The notes: generated by a model not told the origin, from the sequence alone. DNA of 21,145 nucleotides from UBA2450 sp045132035 (GCA_045132035.1 JBGURM010000012.1:1-21145); one strand, 5' to 3'. Shown: positions 1-6,682, numbered from the stretch's first letter. A program made the numbers and translations.

Positions 1-392
1 TCTGGTCCAGCGTAGACAAATAATTTCTTTTCAATTTGTCTTCCTAAACGGCCTTTTGGCACCATACCGTGAACACTTCTCTCAATCATTTCACATGGGA
101 ATTCTTTGAGCATTGTGCCAGCAGTTCTTGTTCTTAAGCCGCCATCATAGCCAGATACGTTGTAATATTTTTTGTTGTGAATTTTATCTCCAGATAAGCT
201 CACTTTTTCAGCGTTGATAATGATGACATAATCACCACAGTCAACATTTGGTGTCCATGTTGGTTTCACCTTTCCTGTTAAAACTTGAGCAACTTGGGAG
301 ACTAATCTACCTAATGGTTTGTCAGTGGCATCAACGACATACCATTTTCTTTGGATTTCATTTGCTTTTGCAATAGTAGTTTGACGTTGCAT
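1..392 (-). CDS. rplM: 50S ribosomal protein L13, 3' end cut by window edge
   Basis: Translating the minus strand from the ATG at 392-390 gives a protein beginning MQRQTTIAKANEIQRKWYVV, the usual L13 start. It continues through DCGDYVIIINAEKVSLSGDK and GMVPKGRLGRQIEKKLFVYAG, the hallmark central and C-terminal L13 segments. About 130 codons are visible; L13 is usually 142-148 residues, so only some 12-18 residues lie outside the window. L13 binds 23S rRNA early in assembly of the large subunit. A strong Shine-Dalgarno sequence (TAAAGGAGGA) lies at 401-410. In Firmicutes rplM normally follows truA and precedes rpsI; here yebC and a plus-strand accessory patch separate it from truA, and it has its own promoter. 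Confidence 0.97.
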   Translation of the reverse strand, partial: MQRQTTIAKANEIQRKWYVVDATDKPLGRLVSQVAQVLTGKVKPTWTPNVDCGDYVIIINAEKVSLSGDKIHNKKYYNVSGYDGGLRTRTAGTMLKEFPCEMIERSVHGMVPKGRLGRQIEKKLFVYAGP

Positions 393-410
393 ACAATTAA
401 TCCTCCTTTA

Positions 411-467
411 CCAAACTAACTTATTCCTTACCGGGGACTTCATTATTTTTGGCTTGTGCCGTGTTAA
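411..467 (-). promoter_or_regulatory. Candidate L13-type ribosomal protein leader in the rplM 5' UTR
   Basis: Between the rplM promoter and its ribosome binding site the minus-strand transcript carries a GGC-ACAA-GCC mini-hairpin (451-460) followed by CCCCGGTAAGGA (425-436). This is GC-rich for such an AT-rich genome and sits where Firmicutes L13 leaders (autoregulation by L13) are found. The assignment rests on position and a remembered resemblance; no covariance search was possible. Confidence 0.42.
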
Positions 468-497
468 ATCATACTATTATTTACACTACGAAATCAA
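468..497 (-). promoter_or_regulatory. Promoter of rplM
   Basis: On the minus strand there is TTGATT (497-492), an 18-bp spacer and TATGAT (473-468). This is a reasonable sigma-70-type promoter that would start transcription near 461, just ahead of the candidate leader. It gives rplM transcription independent of truA/yebC. Confidence 0.6.
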
Positions 498-551
498 ACA
501 ATTTTTAAATTATTTATTTAAAATGAAAATCAAAATGGAAAACAATAGAAA

Positions 552-570
552 AAGAACCCAAAGGGTTCTT
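552..570 (-). terminator. Rho-independent terminator, minus strand
   Basis: An 8-bp perfect stem, AAGAACCC (552-559) and GGGTTCTT (563-570), closes a 3-nt loop. On the minus strand it is followed by TTTCTATTG. It would stop transcripts arriving from the accessory patch before rplM. On the plus strand the following AATTAATC is a poor U-tract. Confidence 0.6.
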
Positions 571-586
571 AATTAATCTATCATCA

Positions 587-611
587 TCCTATATTACCGT
601 TGTGTATATTT
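587..611 (+). repeat. Direct repeat copy 1 (25 bp, partner at 1208-1232)
   Basis: This 25-bp segment, starting TCCTATATT and ending TGTATATTT, matches 1208-1232 at 24 of 25 positions (A/G at the tenth base). Looser similarity extends about 15 bp upstream of both copies (ATTAATCTATC and ATTAATTTATC). The two copies flank the membrane-protein gene. Confidence 0.85.
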
Positions 612-670
612 GTGTAAGTTTATGTATATTTATGTATATTTGAATCTCGTTGTGTATATTTGTGTATATT
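601..670. repeat. 10-bp-phased tandem repeat, consensus TRTGTATATT
   Basis: Seven consecutive 10-bp units fill 601-670: TGTGTATATT, TGTGTAAGTT, TATGTATATT twice, one diverged unit (TGAATCTCGT), then TGTGTATATT twice. The phase is exactly one DNA helical turn, so every unit faces the same side of the helix. The tract lies in the 398-bp gap between rplM and the membrane-protein gene. The rest of the gap (671-790) is AT-rich and holds no gene I can support. Confidence 0.85.
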
Positions 671-703
671 TGCAAAAAACCGAATACATCGTATTGAGAT
701 TCA
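641..703. repeat. Inverted repeat TGAATCTC / GAGATTCA
   Basis: TGAATCTC at 641-648 and its perfect complement GAGATTCA at 696-703 enclose 47 bp. A smaller inverted repeat, AATAC-ATC-GTATT (683-695), lies inside. It could fold as a long cruciform or be two halves of a binding site; the function is unknown. Confidence 0.5.
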
Positions 704-790
704 TAGTGCGAAATAAATAGGTGAATTATATATTTATAAGTTACAATTAATTAAAATAGGAACAGACACAAAATTTTATAAAGTATACCT

Positions 791-1198
791 ATGAGAAAAA
801 GCGTTATTTGGTGGTTAACTATTATTCTTCATTCAATTACAACGTTGTTATTTGTTTTCCTTTTAGGATACGCAATTTTCTTTATTAAGTATCCATTCCC
901 AATAGCGTTTTGTTCTGTATTGTTGTTTATTCAATTGGTTTTTACAGTGTTGTTTATTTATTCATCAATACATTATTGTGAGCGTAAAAAGATGTTTCTC
1001 TTGCTTTGTGCAATTGATTTATGGATCTATGTAATGTCTTTCGGATTTCTTTTGATTGTCCTTATCGTTTCGTTAACAAAGGGCGTAAGCACTGACTTGT
1101 TCTATATGGTTATTGCGATTTTTGCTGTTTCCCTACCTCATGTTGTTCTAGATATATTATTAATGAAAAAGAAATCAATACGGCAAGAGAGTAATTAA
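791..1198 (+). CDS. Hypothetical four-helix membrane protein
   Basis: 135 residues, strongly hydrophobic, with four predicted transmembrane helices at about 5-32, 35-62, 69-96 and 103-126, and a basic C-terminus ending KKKSIRQESN. I do not recognise the family. No catalytic motif is visible. It is the first of three plus-strand genes in a minus-strand neighbourhood. No good Shine-Dalgarno sequence precedes the ATG (upstream is TATAAAGTATACCT), so the start is less certain than for neighbouring genes. Its stop overlaps the AT-rich lead-in to direct repeat copy 2. Codon-like structure and clean helix spacing argue for a real gene; accessory membrane proteins beside toxin-antitoxin pairs are common but usually uncharacterised. 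Confidence 0.6.
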   Translation: MRKSVIWWLTIILHSITTLLFVFLLGYAIFFIKYPFPIAFCSVLLFIQLVFTVLFIYSSIHYCERKKMFLLLCAIDLWIYVMSFGFLLIVLIVSLTKGVSTDLFYMVIAIFAVSLPHVVLDILLMKKKSIRQESN

Positions 1199-1207
1199 TT
1201 TATCGAC

Positions 1208-1232
1208 TCCTATATTGCCGTTGTGTATATTT
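1208..1232 (+). repeat. Direct repeat copy 2 (25 bp, partner at 587-611)
   Basis: Second copy of the 25-bp repeat, lying 10 bp after the stop codon of the membrane-protein gene and just upstream of the toxin-antitoxin promoter. Confidence 0.85.
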
Positions 1233-1266
1233 ACATAAACTAGTCCAATATCGCGTACTATTGTAC

Positions 1267-1294
1267 TTGATTACGTACATAAATTGTGTATAAT
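1267..1294 (+). promoter_or_regulatory. Promoter and possible autoregulatory operator of the yefM-yoeB pair
   Basis: TTGATT (1267-1272), a 16-bp spacer and TATAAT (1289-1294; a second TATAAT overlaps at 1294-1299) precede the antitoxin ribosome binding site. GTAC occurs three times (1255, 1263, 1275), the last within the palindrome TACGTA (1272-1277). This is the kind of repeated half-site a Phd/YefM antitoxin could bind, though the binding is inferred. Confidence 0.55.
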
Positions 1295-1314
1295 ATAATC
1301 AGGAGGAAATACTA

Positions 1315-1566
1315 ATGGCAGTAACAAATATTTCTGTTTTGAGAAAAAATCTCTTTAGTTCTATTGATAATGTCATTGAGTACAATGACTCTATCACTGT
1401 GAGCACCAAAAATGGAAACGCAGTTATTATCTCTGAAGCCGAATATAACGCTATGGTAGAAACTATTTATTTAGTGTCGCAAAAAGGTCTTGTTGAAAAA
1501 ATCAAAGAGGGCGAAAAAGAAGATATTTCTAAAATGTCTACGTATAACCCAAACGAAGAATGGTAA
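1315..1566 (+). CDS. yefM: Antitoxin of the Phd/YefM (Axe) family
   Basis: 83 residues. The N-terminus (MAVTNISVLRKNLFSSIDNV) and the following ITVSTKNGNAVIISEAEYNAM match the Phd/YefM DNA-binding fold, including the conserved 'NG.AV.ISE.EYN' strand-turn. The acidic C-terminal tail (KEDISKMSTYNPNEEW) is the part that in this family wraps around and blocks the toxin. Length is typical. Start chosen from AGGAGG at 1301-1306, 8 nt before the ATG. It overlaps the toxin gene, as is usual, so the toxin is made only with its antidote. Alone or with the toxin it should repress the promoter just upstream. Confidence 0.92.
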   Translation: MAVTNISVLRKNLFSSIDNVIEYNDSITVSTKNGNAVIISEAEYNAMVETIYLVSQKGLVEKIKEGEKEDISKMSTYNPNEEW

Positions 1567-1835
1567 ATATGTGGATCATCAAATTTACCAAAAACGCTGA
1601 AAAAGACAAAAAGCTTATTAAAAGCGCTGGATTAGAAGACAAAGTAAAAAAAATATTAAATCTTATCGCTCAAAATCCTTTTCAAAATCCACCAAGTTAT
1701 GAAAAACTTGTCGGTGATTTACAAGGCTATTATTCTAGAAGAATCAATCTTCAACATAGATTGGTTTATAAGGTTCATGAAGATATTAACACTATCGTTG
1801 TTCATTCAATGTGGTCACACTATGGAGATAACTAA
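1560..1835 (+). CDS. yoeB: YoeB/Txe-family mRNA interferase toxin (RelE superfamily)
   Basis: 91 residues from the ATG at 1560, or 88 from the ATG at 1569 (MWIIKFTKNAEKDKK); the second gives the more family-like N-terminus, so 1569 is a real alternative. YoeB signatures are intact: Glu48 before LVGDLQGYYSRRI, Arg60/61, the HRLVY strand (66-70) and the terminal catalytic His-Tyr pair (H87-Y88). YoeB toxins bind the ribosomal A site and cut mRNA during translation. The gene overlaps the antitoxin by 7 nt at ATGGTAA. The stop codon touches the base of the terminator hairpin. No frameshift or lost residue is seen, so the toxin is probably functional. Confidence 0.92.
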   Translation: MVNMWIIKFTKNAEKDKKLIKSAGLEDKVKKILNLIAQNPFQNPPSYEKLVGDLQGYYSRRINLQHRLVYKVHEDINTIVVHSMWSHYGDN

Positions 1836-1871
1836 GAAAAATCCAAGGTTATTAAATCCTTGGTTTTTCTT
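1834..1871. terminator. Bidirectional terminator between yoeB and yebC
   Basis: AAGAAAAATCCAAGG (1834-1848) pairs with CCTTGGTTTTTCTT (1858-1871) with one bulged T and a 9-nt loop. The A-rich and T-rich outer stem supplies a U-tract on either strand, which suits the convergent yoeB (+) and yebC (-). Confidence 0.8.
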
Positions 1872-1918
1872 ATAAAAAGAGGAACAGTTTCCTATTCCCC
1901 TATTATGAATTGTTTTGC

Positions 1919-2626
1919 TTATAGCTTAACGTTGTGGTAGACATTTTGAACGTCTTCAAGTTCATCAAGCATTTCAAGAAGTTCTTCAAATTTTCTCTTA
2001 TCTTCTGGATCATCTAATGTAATTGGATCATTTGGGAGATAAGTAATTTCAGCAGTTTCAAATTCTGTGATACCCATTCCAGTTAAGACTTCTTTTGCTT
2101 GAGCGAATGCTGCTGGTTCCACTAAGACTTCGATCACACCATCTTCTTCAGTGACTTCTCTAACATCAACATCACTTAAGATGAGTGTTTCTTCAACTTC
2201 ATCTCTATTTGTTCCGTTAAAATCAATAACTCCTGTTTGAGTGAAATTGAAGATAACTGAACCCATGTGTCCGCCTTTTTTAGTAACTGTTGTTCTAACA
2301 GAGACTAACGCTCTATTAGTGTTATCAGTTAAAGTATCGATGATTAAAAGGCTTCCACCAGGACCAAAGAATTCATATTGTCCTTCTTCGTAACTTTCAG
2401 CAGAGCCACCTTTTGCTTTTTGAATAGCTCTTTCGATAACATCTTTTGTAACGTGTTGTCCTTTCCACTTTTCAATCGCAGAACGTAACGCTAAGTTACT
2501 ATCTGGATCTGGGACTCCACTTTTAGCAGCCATATAAATTTCTTTACTGGCTCTCATAAATAATGCACTTCTTGCAGCAGCGGTTGCCGCCATAGCTTTT
2601 GCTCTAACTTCGTGTGCTCTTCCCAT
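1919..2626 (-). CDS. yebC: YebC/PmpR/TACO1-family protein
   Basis: 235 residues, full length for the family. The N-terminus MGRAHEVRAKAMAATAAARS followed by KEIYMAAKSGVPDPDSN, then IERAIQKAKGG, then YEFFGPGGSLLI is diagnostic. YebC proteins were long described as DNA-binding transcription regulators. More recent work on YebC and TACO1 homologues points to a ribosome-associated role in relieving stalling on proline-rich stretches. The wording PDPDSNLALRSAIEK looks closer to the YeeN/YebC2 branch than to classic YebC; this is from memory, not an alignment. The ribosome binding site is AGAAGGTG about 8 nt before the ATG. It lies downstream of truA, where rplM would be expected. Confidence 0.93.
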   Translation of the reverse strand: MGRAHEVRAKAMAATAAARSALFMRASKEIYMAAKSGVPDPDSNLALRSAIEKWKGQHVTKDVIERAIQKAKGGSAESYEEGQYEFFGPGGSLLIIDTLTDNTNRALVSVRTTVTKKGGHMGSVIFNFTQTGVIDFNGTNRDEVEETLILSDVDVREVTEEDGVIEVLVEPAAFAQAKEVLTGMGITEFETAEITYLPNDPITLDDPEDKRKFEELLEMLDELEDVQNVYHNVKL

Positions 2627-2661
2627 TAATAAACACCTTCTTTTTTATTTTTTGCTTAAAA

Positions 2662-2690
2662 ATAATATCACAACACCTTGTCTAAGAAAA
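2662..2690 (-). promoter_or_regulatory. Possible weak promoter of yebC
   Basis: TTTTCT (2690-2685), a 17-bp spacer and TATTAT (2667-2662) lie in the 101-bp gap between truA and yebC. The -35 match is poor, so read-through from the truA operon may be the main source of transcript. Confidence 0.3.
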
Positions 2691-2727
2691 TATTTTGTTA
2701 ATACATGTGTGTGAATTCTATTTATAT

Positions 2728-3465
2728 TTAATATTCGACATCAATTAAAGTTAATCCGTTTGCGGGAGCTTTATGACTAACAATTTCTCGAGGAGAATTC
2801 TCATCAAGTAAAGAATCAATTGTTTCTGCTGGTAATCCTTTTTCAGTAACAAATAAAGCAGTGCCCACGATGAATCTAATCATATATCTCATAAAGCCAT
2901 TTCCTTTAAGCAAGATATAAATTAATCCAGCTGATTCACTAACTGTAATTGAGAATATTTCTCTCAAAAAATTAGATTGATCTTCCTCTTTAGAAGTAAA
3001 ATTTTTAAAGTTATGCACTCCAACAAAGTGGGTTAGTACTTCTCTTAATTTTTCGACATCAATCTTTTCAGGATGAAGATAGACTGTTTCATATAAAAAC
3101 GGGTCTTTTGAATCCTGTAAAATGCAATACGAATATGTTTTAGATTTCGCGGAATAGCGACTATGAAAATCATTTTCAACTTCTTCAATATCATCAATTT
3201 TGATATCGGGAGGAAGCATTTGATTTATGGAATATAAAAGACGATCAATATCTAATTTTTGATCAGGAATATCAAAGTGAAATTTCTGTCCGAAAGCATG
3301 CACTCCAGCGTCAGTTCTACCCGCTCCATAGATGGTAATTGGGGTGTTAGAAAAGTACTTAGAAAGTTCCCTTTCAATGACCTCTTGAACGCTTAAAGCA
3401 TTAGGTTGTCTTTGCCATCCCGCGTAATTAGTTCCTTTATAATAACAACTAACAAATAATCTCAT
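2728..3465 (-). CDS. truA: tRNA pseudouridine(38-40) synthase TruA
   Basis: 245 residues, normal TruA length. The catalytic motif GAGRTDAGVHA is intact, with the nucleophilic Asp at residue 52. YKGTNYAGWQRQPN near the N-terminus and GNGFMRYMIRFIVGTAL near the C-terminus are further TruA signatures. The enzyme converts U38-U40 of the tRNA anticodon arm to pseudouridine. It starts 9 nt after ecfT with a GGAGA ribosome binding site inside the end of that gene, so it is the last gene of the ecf operon. The ecfA1-ecfA2-ecfT-truA order is the standard Firmicutes arrangement. Confidence 0.97.
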   Translation of the reverse strand: MRLFVSCYYKGTNYAGWQRQPNALSVQEVIERELSKYFSNTPITIYGAGRTDAGVHAFGQKFHFDIPDQKLDIDRLLYSINQMLPPDIKIDDIEEVENDFHSRYSAKSKTYSYCILQDSKDPFLYETVYLHPEKIDVEKLREVLTHFVGVHNFKNFTSKEEDQSNFLREIFSITVSESAGLIYILLKGNGFMRYMIRFIVGTALFVTEKGLPAETIDSLLDENSPREIVSHKAPANGLTLIDVEY

Positions 3466-3474
3466 AATTCTCCA

Positions 3475-4359
3475 TTAAAATAGGGGTTTTGTCCCGAAAA
3501 TCCAGAAAATAAAATTAATTTCCATAAAATTAGAGTCGATAATCTTTAATGCTAAAATGCCTCCAAATACGGCTAACATAAAGACAAAAGCGATTAGATC
3601 TAAATAGCTAAATTTTAATATACGATATCTACTTCTTTTTGCGTATGGATCATAGCCTCTAGCTTCCATGGCATTAGATAGTTCTTCACTACGAGAAATA
3701 GCGGAAACAAATAAAGGAATAATTAAAGAAGTTAAGGCGCTGATTCGTTTAAAGATTCCACCTCTATTAAAGTCCACTCCTCTACTAGCTTGAGCTTTCA
3801 TAATTCGATTAGTCTCATCTAGTAAAGTTGGAATAAATCTTAAAGCGATACTTAAAGTCATTGCGACGATATGAGAAGGGAATTTAACTAACTTTAATGG
3901 AGTGAGATACCATTCAATCGCATAGGTTAAATCCATCGGCTTAGTGGTCGCTGTTAAAATCATCGTAATCATAATCATCATAACGAGTCTTAAGATGATA
4001 TAACCACTTTGATAAAAAGCGTCATAATTAACTCCATAAGTCCCAATATAAAAGGCAATATGATTAGGATTATAGTTTGGATTAGGAATAAAAATATAGA
4101 TGATTAATAAGAATAATATTAATACCCACATTCCACTTAAACTCTTAAATAAACTTAAGAATCCGACTTTAGAAATAATCATCGCTAAAATTAATATGAG
4201 TAATAAAACTCCAGTAACAATTAAAGCGCTTGACCAACTATTCACTCTTAAAAAAATCGCAACAAGAAATAAAATCATCATAAAGATTTTGCTTCTTGGA
4301 TCAAGCTTATGGGTAATTGTATTAAACGGAGAATATCGACCAAATGTTAAATCATTCAT
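3475..4359 (-). CDS. ecfT: Energy-coupling factor transporter transmembrane protein EcfT
   Basis: 294 residues, slightly longer than the usual ~265. Hydrophobic segments cluster at about 26-40, 46-63, 76-92, 118-138 and 162-180, with another near the C-terminus. Both cytoplasmic coupling motifs are present: QASRGVDF (R193) and MEARGYDP (R234). In the family these short X-R-G helices insert into the two ATPases. EcfT links EcfA1/EcfA2 to exchangeable substrate-binding S components for vitamins and metals. No S component is encoded in the window, so they must lie elsewhere, as in group II ECF systems. The start ATG overlaps the ecfA2 stop (ATGA-type junction) with GAGGAGA 9 nt before it. Confidence 0.95.
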   Translation of the reverse strand: MNDLTFGRYSPFNTITHKLDPRSKIFMMILFLVAIFLRVNSWSSALIVTGVLLLILILAMIISKVGFLSLFKSLSGMWVLILFLLIIYIFIPNPNYNPNHIAFYIGTYGVNYDAFYQSGYIILRLVMMIMITMILTATTKPMDLTYAIEWYLTPLKLVKFPSHIVAMTLSIALRFIPTLLDETNRIMKAQASRGVDFNRGGIFKRISALTSLIIPLFVSAISRSEELSNAMEARGYDPYAKRSRYRILKFSYLDLIAFVFMLAVFGGILALKIIDSNFMEINFIFWIFGTKPLF

Positions 4360-5204
4360 TTGATATTCTCCTCTATTTGATTAAACAAATCGTCAATGTT
4401 GCGAATTGTTTTTAAATCGATGTTTAATCCCTTCTCTTGTAACATCTTTGAGAAGAGGAATAATTTCGGTATTTCGATTGAATAAGACGACACATCCCCA
4501 CTAAAAAGGTCACTTGGGACTCCATCAAAGGCAATCTTACTATCATTAATTACGATGACATGGTCCGCATATTTCATGACAATATCCATATCGTGAGTAA
4601 CTAAAATAATGGTCTTCCCATTTTTATTGAGTTCAGTAATTAAATCTAAAATAATCTTGCTTCCAAGTGGATCAAGTCCAGCGGTTGGTTCATCTAGCAC
4701 TAAAACCTCTGGGTCAAGCGCGATGATTCCCGCAATTGCCACTCTTCTTTTTTCTCCTCCAGATAATTCAAAAGGAGATCTCTTATAAAATGATTCATCT
4801 AAACCAACTTTGGCTAATGCTTCATGAGCTTTTTCAATTGCATCTTCTTGCTTATAGCCATAGTTTTTAAGTCCAAAAGCAACATCTTTTTCTACTGTTT
4901 CTTCAAATAATTGATATTCAGGGAATTGGAAAACAATTGAAACATATTTCCTTAATTCCTTAATCCTTTTATTTTTTCTTGGATTATTTGTTATTTTAAA
5001 ATCTCCAATAGTGACTTCTCCACTACTAGGAGTAAGTAAGCCGTTAAATGTTTGAATTAAAGTAGATTTTCCGCTTCCTGTATGACCAACAATCGCGGTA
5101 ATTTTCTTTTCAGGAATTTCTAAAGACACATTATCTAACGCTTTGACTTCGTTAGGTGTTTTCTTTAAATAGACATAGGAAAGATTCTCTATTTTGATTG
5201 ACAT
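4356..5204 (-). CDS. ecfA2: Energy-coupling factor transporter ATPase EcfA2
   Basis: 282 residues. Walker A GHTGSGKST (40-48), Q-loop FQFPEYQLFE (92-101), ABC signature LSGGEKRR (147-154), Walker B VLVLDEPTAGLDP (167-179) and an H-loop in LVTHDMD are all intact. The EYQLFEETV stretch after the Q-loop is typical of EcfA2. It pairs with EcfA1 to hydrolyse ATP for group II ECF uptake. The gene overlaps the end of ecfA1 by 16 nt and has a GGAGAG ribosome binding site inside it. It ends in TGA overlapping the ecfT ATG. Confidence 0.96.
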   Translation of the reverse strand: MSIKIENLSYVYLKKTPNEVKALDNVSLEIPEKKITAIVGHTGSGKSTLIQTFNGLLTPSSGEVTIGDFKITNNPRKNKRIKELRKYVSIVFQFPEYQLFEETVEKDVAFGLKNYGYKQEDAIEKAHEALAKVGLDESFYKRSPFELSGGEKRRVAIAGIIALDPEVLVLDEPTAGLDPLGSKIILDLITELNKNGKTIILVTHDMDIVMKYADHVIVINDSKIAFDGVPSDLFSGDVSSYSIEIPKLFLFSKMLQEKGLNIDLKTIRNIDDLFNQIEENIK

Positions 5205-6010
5205 AGAAGCTCTCCTATTTCTTCTAAAGAAGTGTTCTCATTCACATTTAAGCCGAGTTCTTTACACTTTTCTCTTAATAAAACATCAAAAGGAATGCTT
5301 AAATTGTATTTCTTAATGACATCAACATTTTTAAATAATTCATTTGGAGAACAAGATAAAATAATCTCTCCTTCATGAAGTAATATAATACGGTCACTTA
5401 AATATGCTTCTTCAATATCGTGAGTAATTGAAATGATTGTAAGTTTTGGGTTTTCTTTTCTCATCTTATGAACGAGATTAAGAATTTCAACTTTTCCGTT
5501 AGGGTCAAGCATGCTGGTTGATTCATCTAAAATTAGGATTTCTGGTCTTCTAATCAAAGCGTCAGCAATTGCCACTCTTTGCTTTTGTCCTCCAGAAAGA
5601 TAAGAAGGCTCTTTAGAAAGGTAGTCGCTCATTCCAACCTTTTTAGAATATTCCTTTACTAAAGATTCCATCTCTTCGTGTGGGACATTATCATTCTCTA
5701 ATGAGAACGCGATATCATCTTCCACTGTTGCGCCAATAAATTGATTGTCTGGATTTTGGAAAACAATAGCAATTATCTTTCTAATCGAAGATATATTGTC
5801 TCTATTTAATTCCATTCCATTAATTACTATTGAGCCTTCTTTCTTTTCAAGTAAGCCAATAAGCAATTTACACAAAGTGGATTTTCCACACCCATTATGA
5901 CCGACGATAGAGACATATTCTCCTTCCTCAATTGAGAAGCTAATATCTTTAAGGACCAGGTCATTTTCCGTGTATGAATAATATAAATTATTTACTTCAA
6001 CGCTTTTCAC
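5189..6010 (-). CDS. ecfA1: Energy-coupling factor transporter ATPase EcfA1
   Basis: 273 residues. Walker A GHNGCGKST (37-45), Q-loop FQNPDNQFIGATVEDD (84-99), signature LSGGQKQR (138-145), Walker B ILILDESTSMLDP (158-170) and ITHDIEEA are intact. The NPDNQFIGATVEDD stretch is the usual EcfA1 mark. The only start in the right place is a GTG at 6010-6008. No Shine-Dalgarno sequence lies in the 26 nt after the sigma-factor stop. Instead a perfect TATAAT ends 7 nt before the GTG, so a leaderless transcript is possible. Downstream genes overlap it tightly. In many Firmicutes this gene follows rplQ; here it follows the sigma factor. Confidence 0.95.
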   Translation of the reverse strand: MKSVEVNNLYYSYTENDLVLKDISFSIEEGEYVSIVGHNGCGKSTLCKLLIGLLEKKEGSIVINGMELNRDNISSIRKIIAIVFQNPDNQFIGATVEDDIAFSLENDNVPHEEMESLVKEYSKKVGMSDYLSKEPSYLSGGQKQRVAIADALIRRPEILILDESTSMLDPNGKVEILNLVHKMRKENPKLTIISITHDIEEAYLSDRIILLHEGEIILSCSPNELFKNVDVIKKYNLSIPFDVLLREKCKELGLNVNENTSLEEIGELLCQSK

Positions 6011-6017
6011 GTCGAAT

Positions 6018-6023
6018 ATTATA
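6018..6023 (-). promoter_or_regulatory. TATAAT box placed for a leaderless ecfA1 transcript
   Basis: The minus-strand hexamer TATAAT is followed by 7 nt (ATTCGAC-type spacing) and then the GTG start of ecfA1. Transcription would therefore begin at or next to the start codon. No good -35 is present (17 bp upstream reads TAATGT). Confidence 0.4.
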
Positions 6024-6036
6024 CACGATATTTTGG

Positions 6037-6648
6037 TTAAACATTAGTTTTACACAAAATATATTTAATTTTATCTCTAACTTTTTCCACTCTGTTTCTC
6101 ACAGTGTAATATTTTTCATTGTACAAAATAGCAATTTCCAGAAAAGATAGTGAATAAATATAGCGGAGCTTAAACATTTCTGCATCAATTAATCTGATGT
6201 TATATTTATTCGGATTATTAATGATTTCCATAAGCTTTTCGATTTGGATTTCATTGGACACAGTTTTCACTAATTCTTCACCACTAGAGATATAATTCTC
6301 AAATGATTCAACATCTGCTTCTGTTCTTCCAATAAGCAAATCACCATCATAAAGATGAGAAGAAAGCTCATAGATTGTTTTATACATTTCCTGTCTTGCT
6401 AATTTTTGCCAGAATGCAAAAAAACCACCCTTGAGCGAAAATCGACCAAGGGTGTCAACAAAGGCTATCATTCCTGCTTGAACTAAATCACTGAACGTTG
6501 CTAAAGTGTGATACTTATGCGTTGAATAAAACGCTGCCGCTTCTTTTTTCGCACAACGCTCAAATCTTTCAGTTAATACACGAATGGCTTCTTCGTTATG
6601 ATCTTTGTAGAGTATAAATAACTCTTCATTGGTTAATTCTTCTAGTAT
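6037..6648 (-). CDS. sigH: SigH-like sigma-70 family RNA polymerase sigma factor, AUA start
   Basis: Opening only at the first in-frame ATG (6471) would give 144 residues and cut through sigma region 2. The same frame continues upstream to 6648, adding 59 residues (start LEELTNEELFILYKDHNEEA, then FSDLVQAGMIAFVD), giving 203 residues. An in-frame TAA lies just before the Shine-Dalgarno sequence. No ATG, GTG or TTG sits at suitable spacing, only ATA 7 nt after GGAGG, so AUA is the likely start. Region 2 spans about 50-95 (DLVQAGMIAFVDTLGRFS, KLARQEMYKTI). Region 4 is a C-terminal helix-turn-helix around 155-198 (LRYIYSLSFLEIAILY). The order cysS-rlmB-sigma matches cysS-rlmB-sigH of Bacillus, supporting orthology. 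Its regulon cannot be read here. Confidence 0.8.
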   Translation of the reverse strand: MLEELTNEELFILYKDHNEEAIRVLTERFERCAKKEAAAFYSTHKYHTLATFSDLVQAGMIAFVDTLGRFSLKGGFFAFWQKLARQEMYKTIYELSSHLYDGDLLIGRTEADVESFENYISSGEELVKTVSNEIQIEKLMEIINNPNKYNIRLIDAEMFKLRYIYSLSFLEIAILYNEKYYTVRNRVEKVRDKIKYILCKTNV

Positions 6649-6652
6649 AAAA

Positions 6653-6682
6653 AATCCTCCTTAATACTAAAAAAGGAGGATT
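6653..6682 (-). terminator. Terminator-like hairpin whose 3' arm is the sigma-factor Shine-Dalgarno sequence
   Basis: A perfect 10-bp stem: AATCCTCCTT (6682-6673 on the minus strand) pairs with AAGGAGGATT (6662-6653) around a 10-nt loop, followed directly by TTTT and then the ATA start. It has the form of a rho-independent terminator located 24 nt after the rlmB stop. Because the 3' arm contains GGAGG, the same fold would hide the ribosome binding site in any read-through transcript. Confidence 0.75.

Noticed and set aside
587..1232. Integron attC sites as explanation of the 25-bp repeats
   Set aside because: No RYYYAAC/GTTRRRY core pair could be found in either copy, and no integrase is present.
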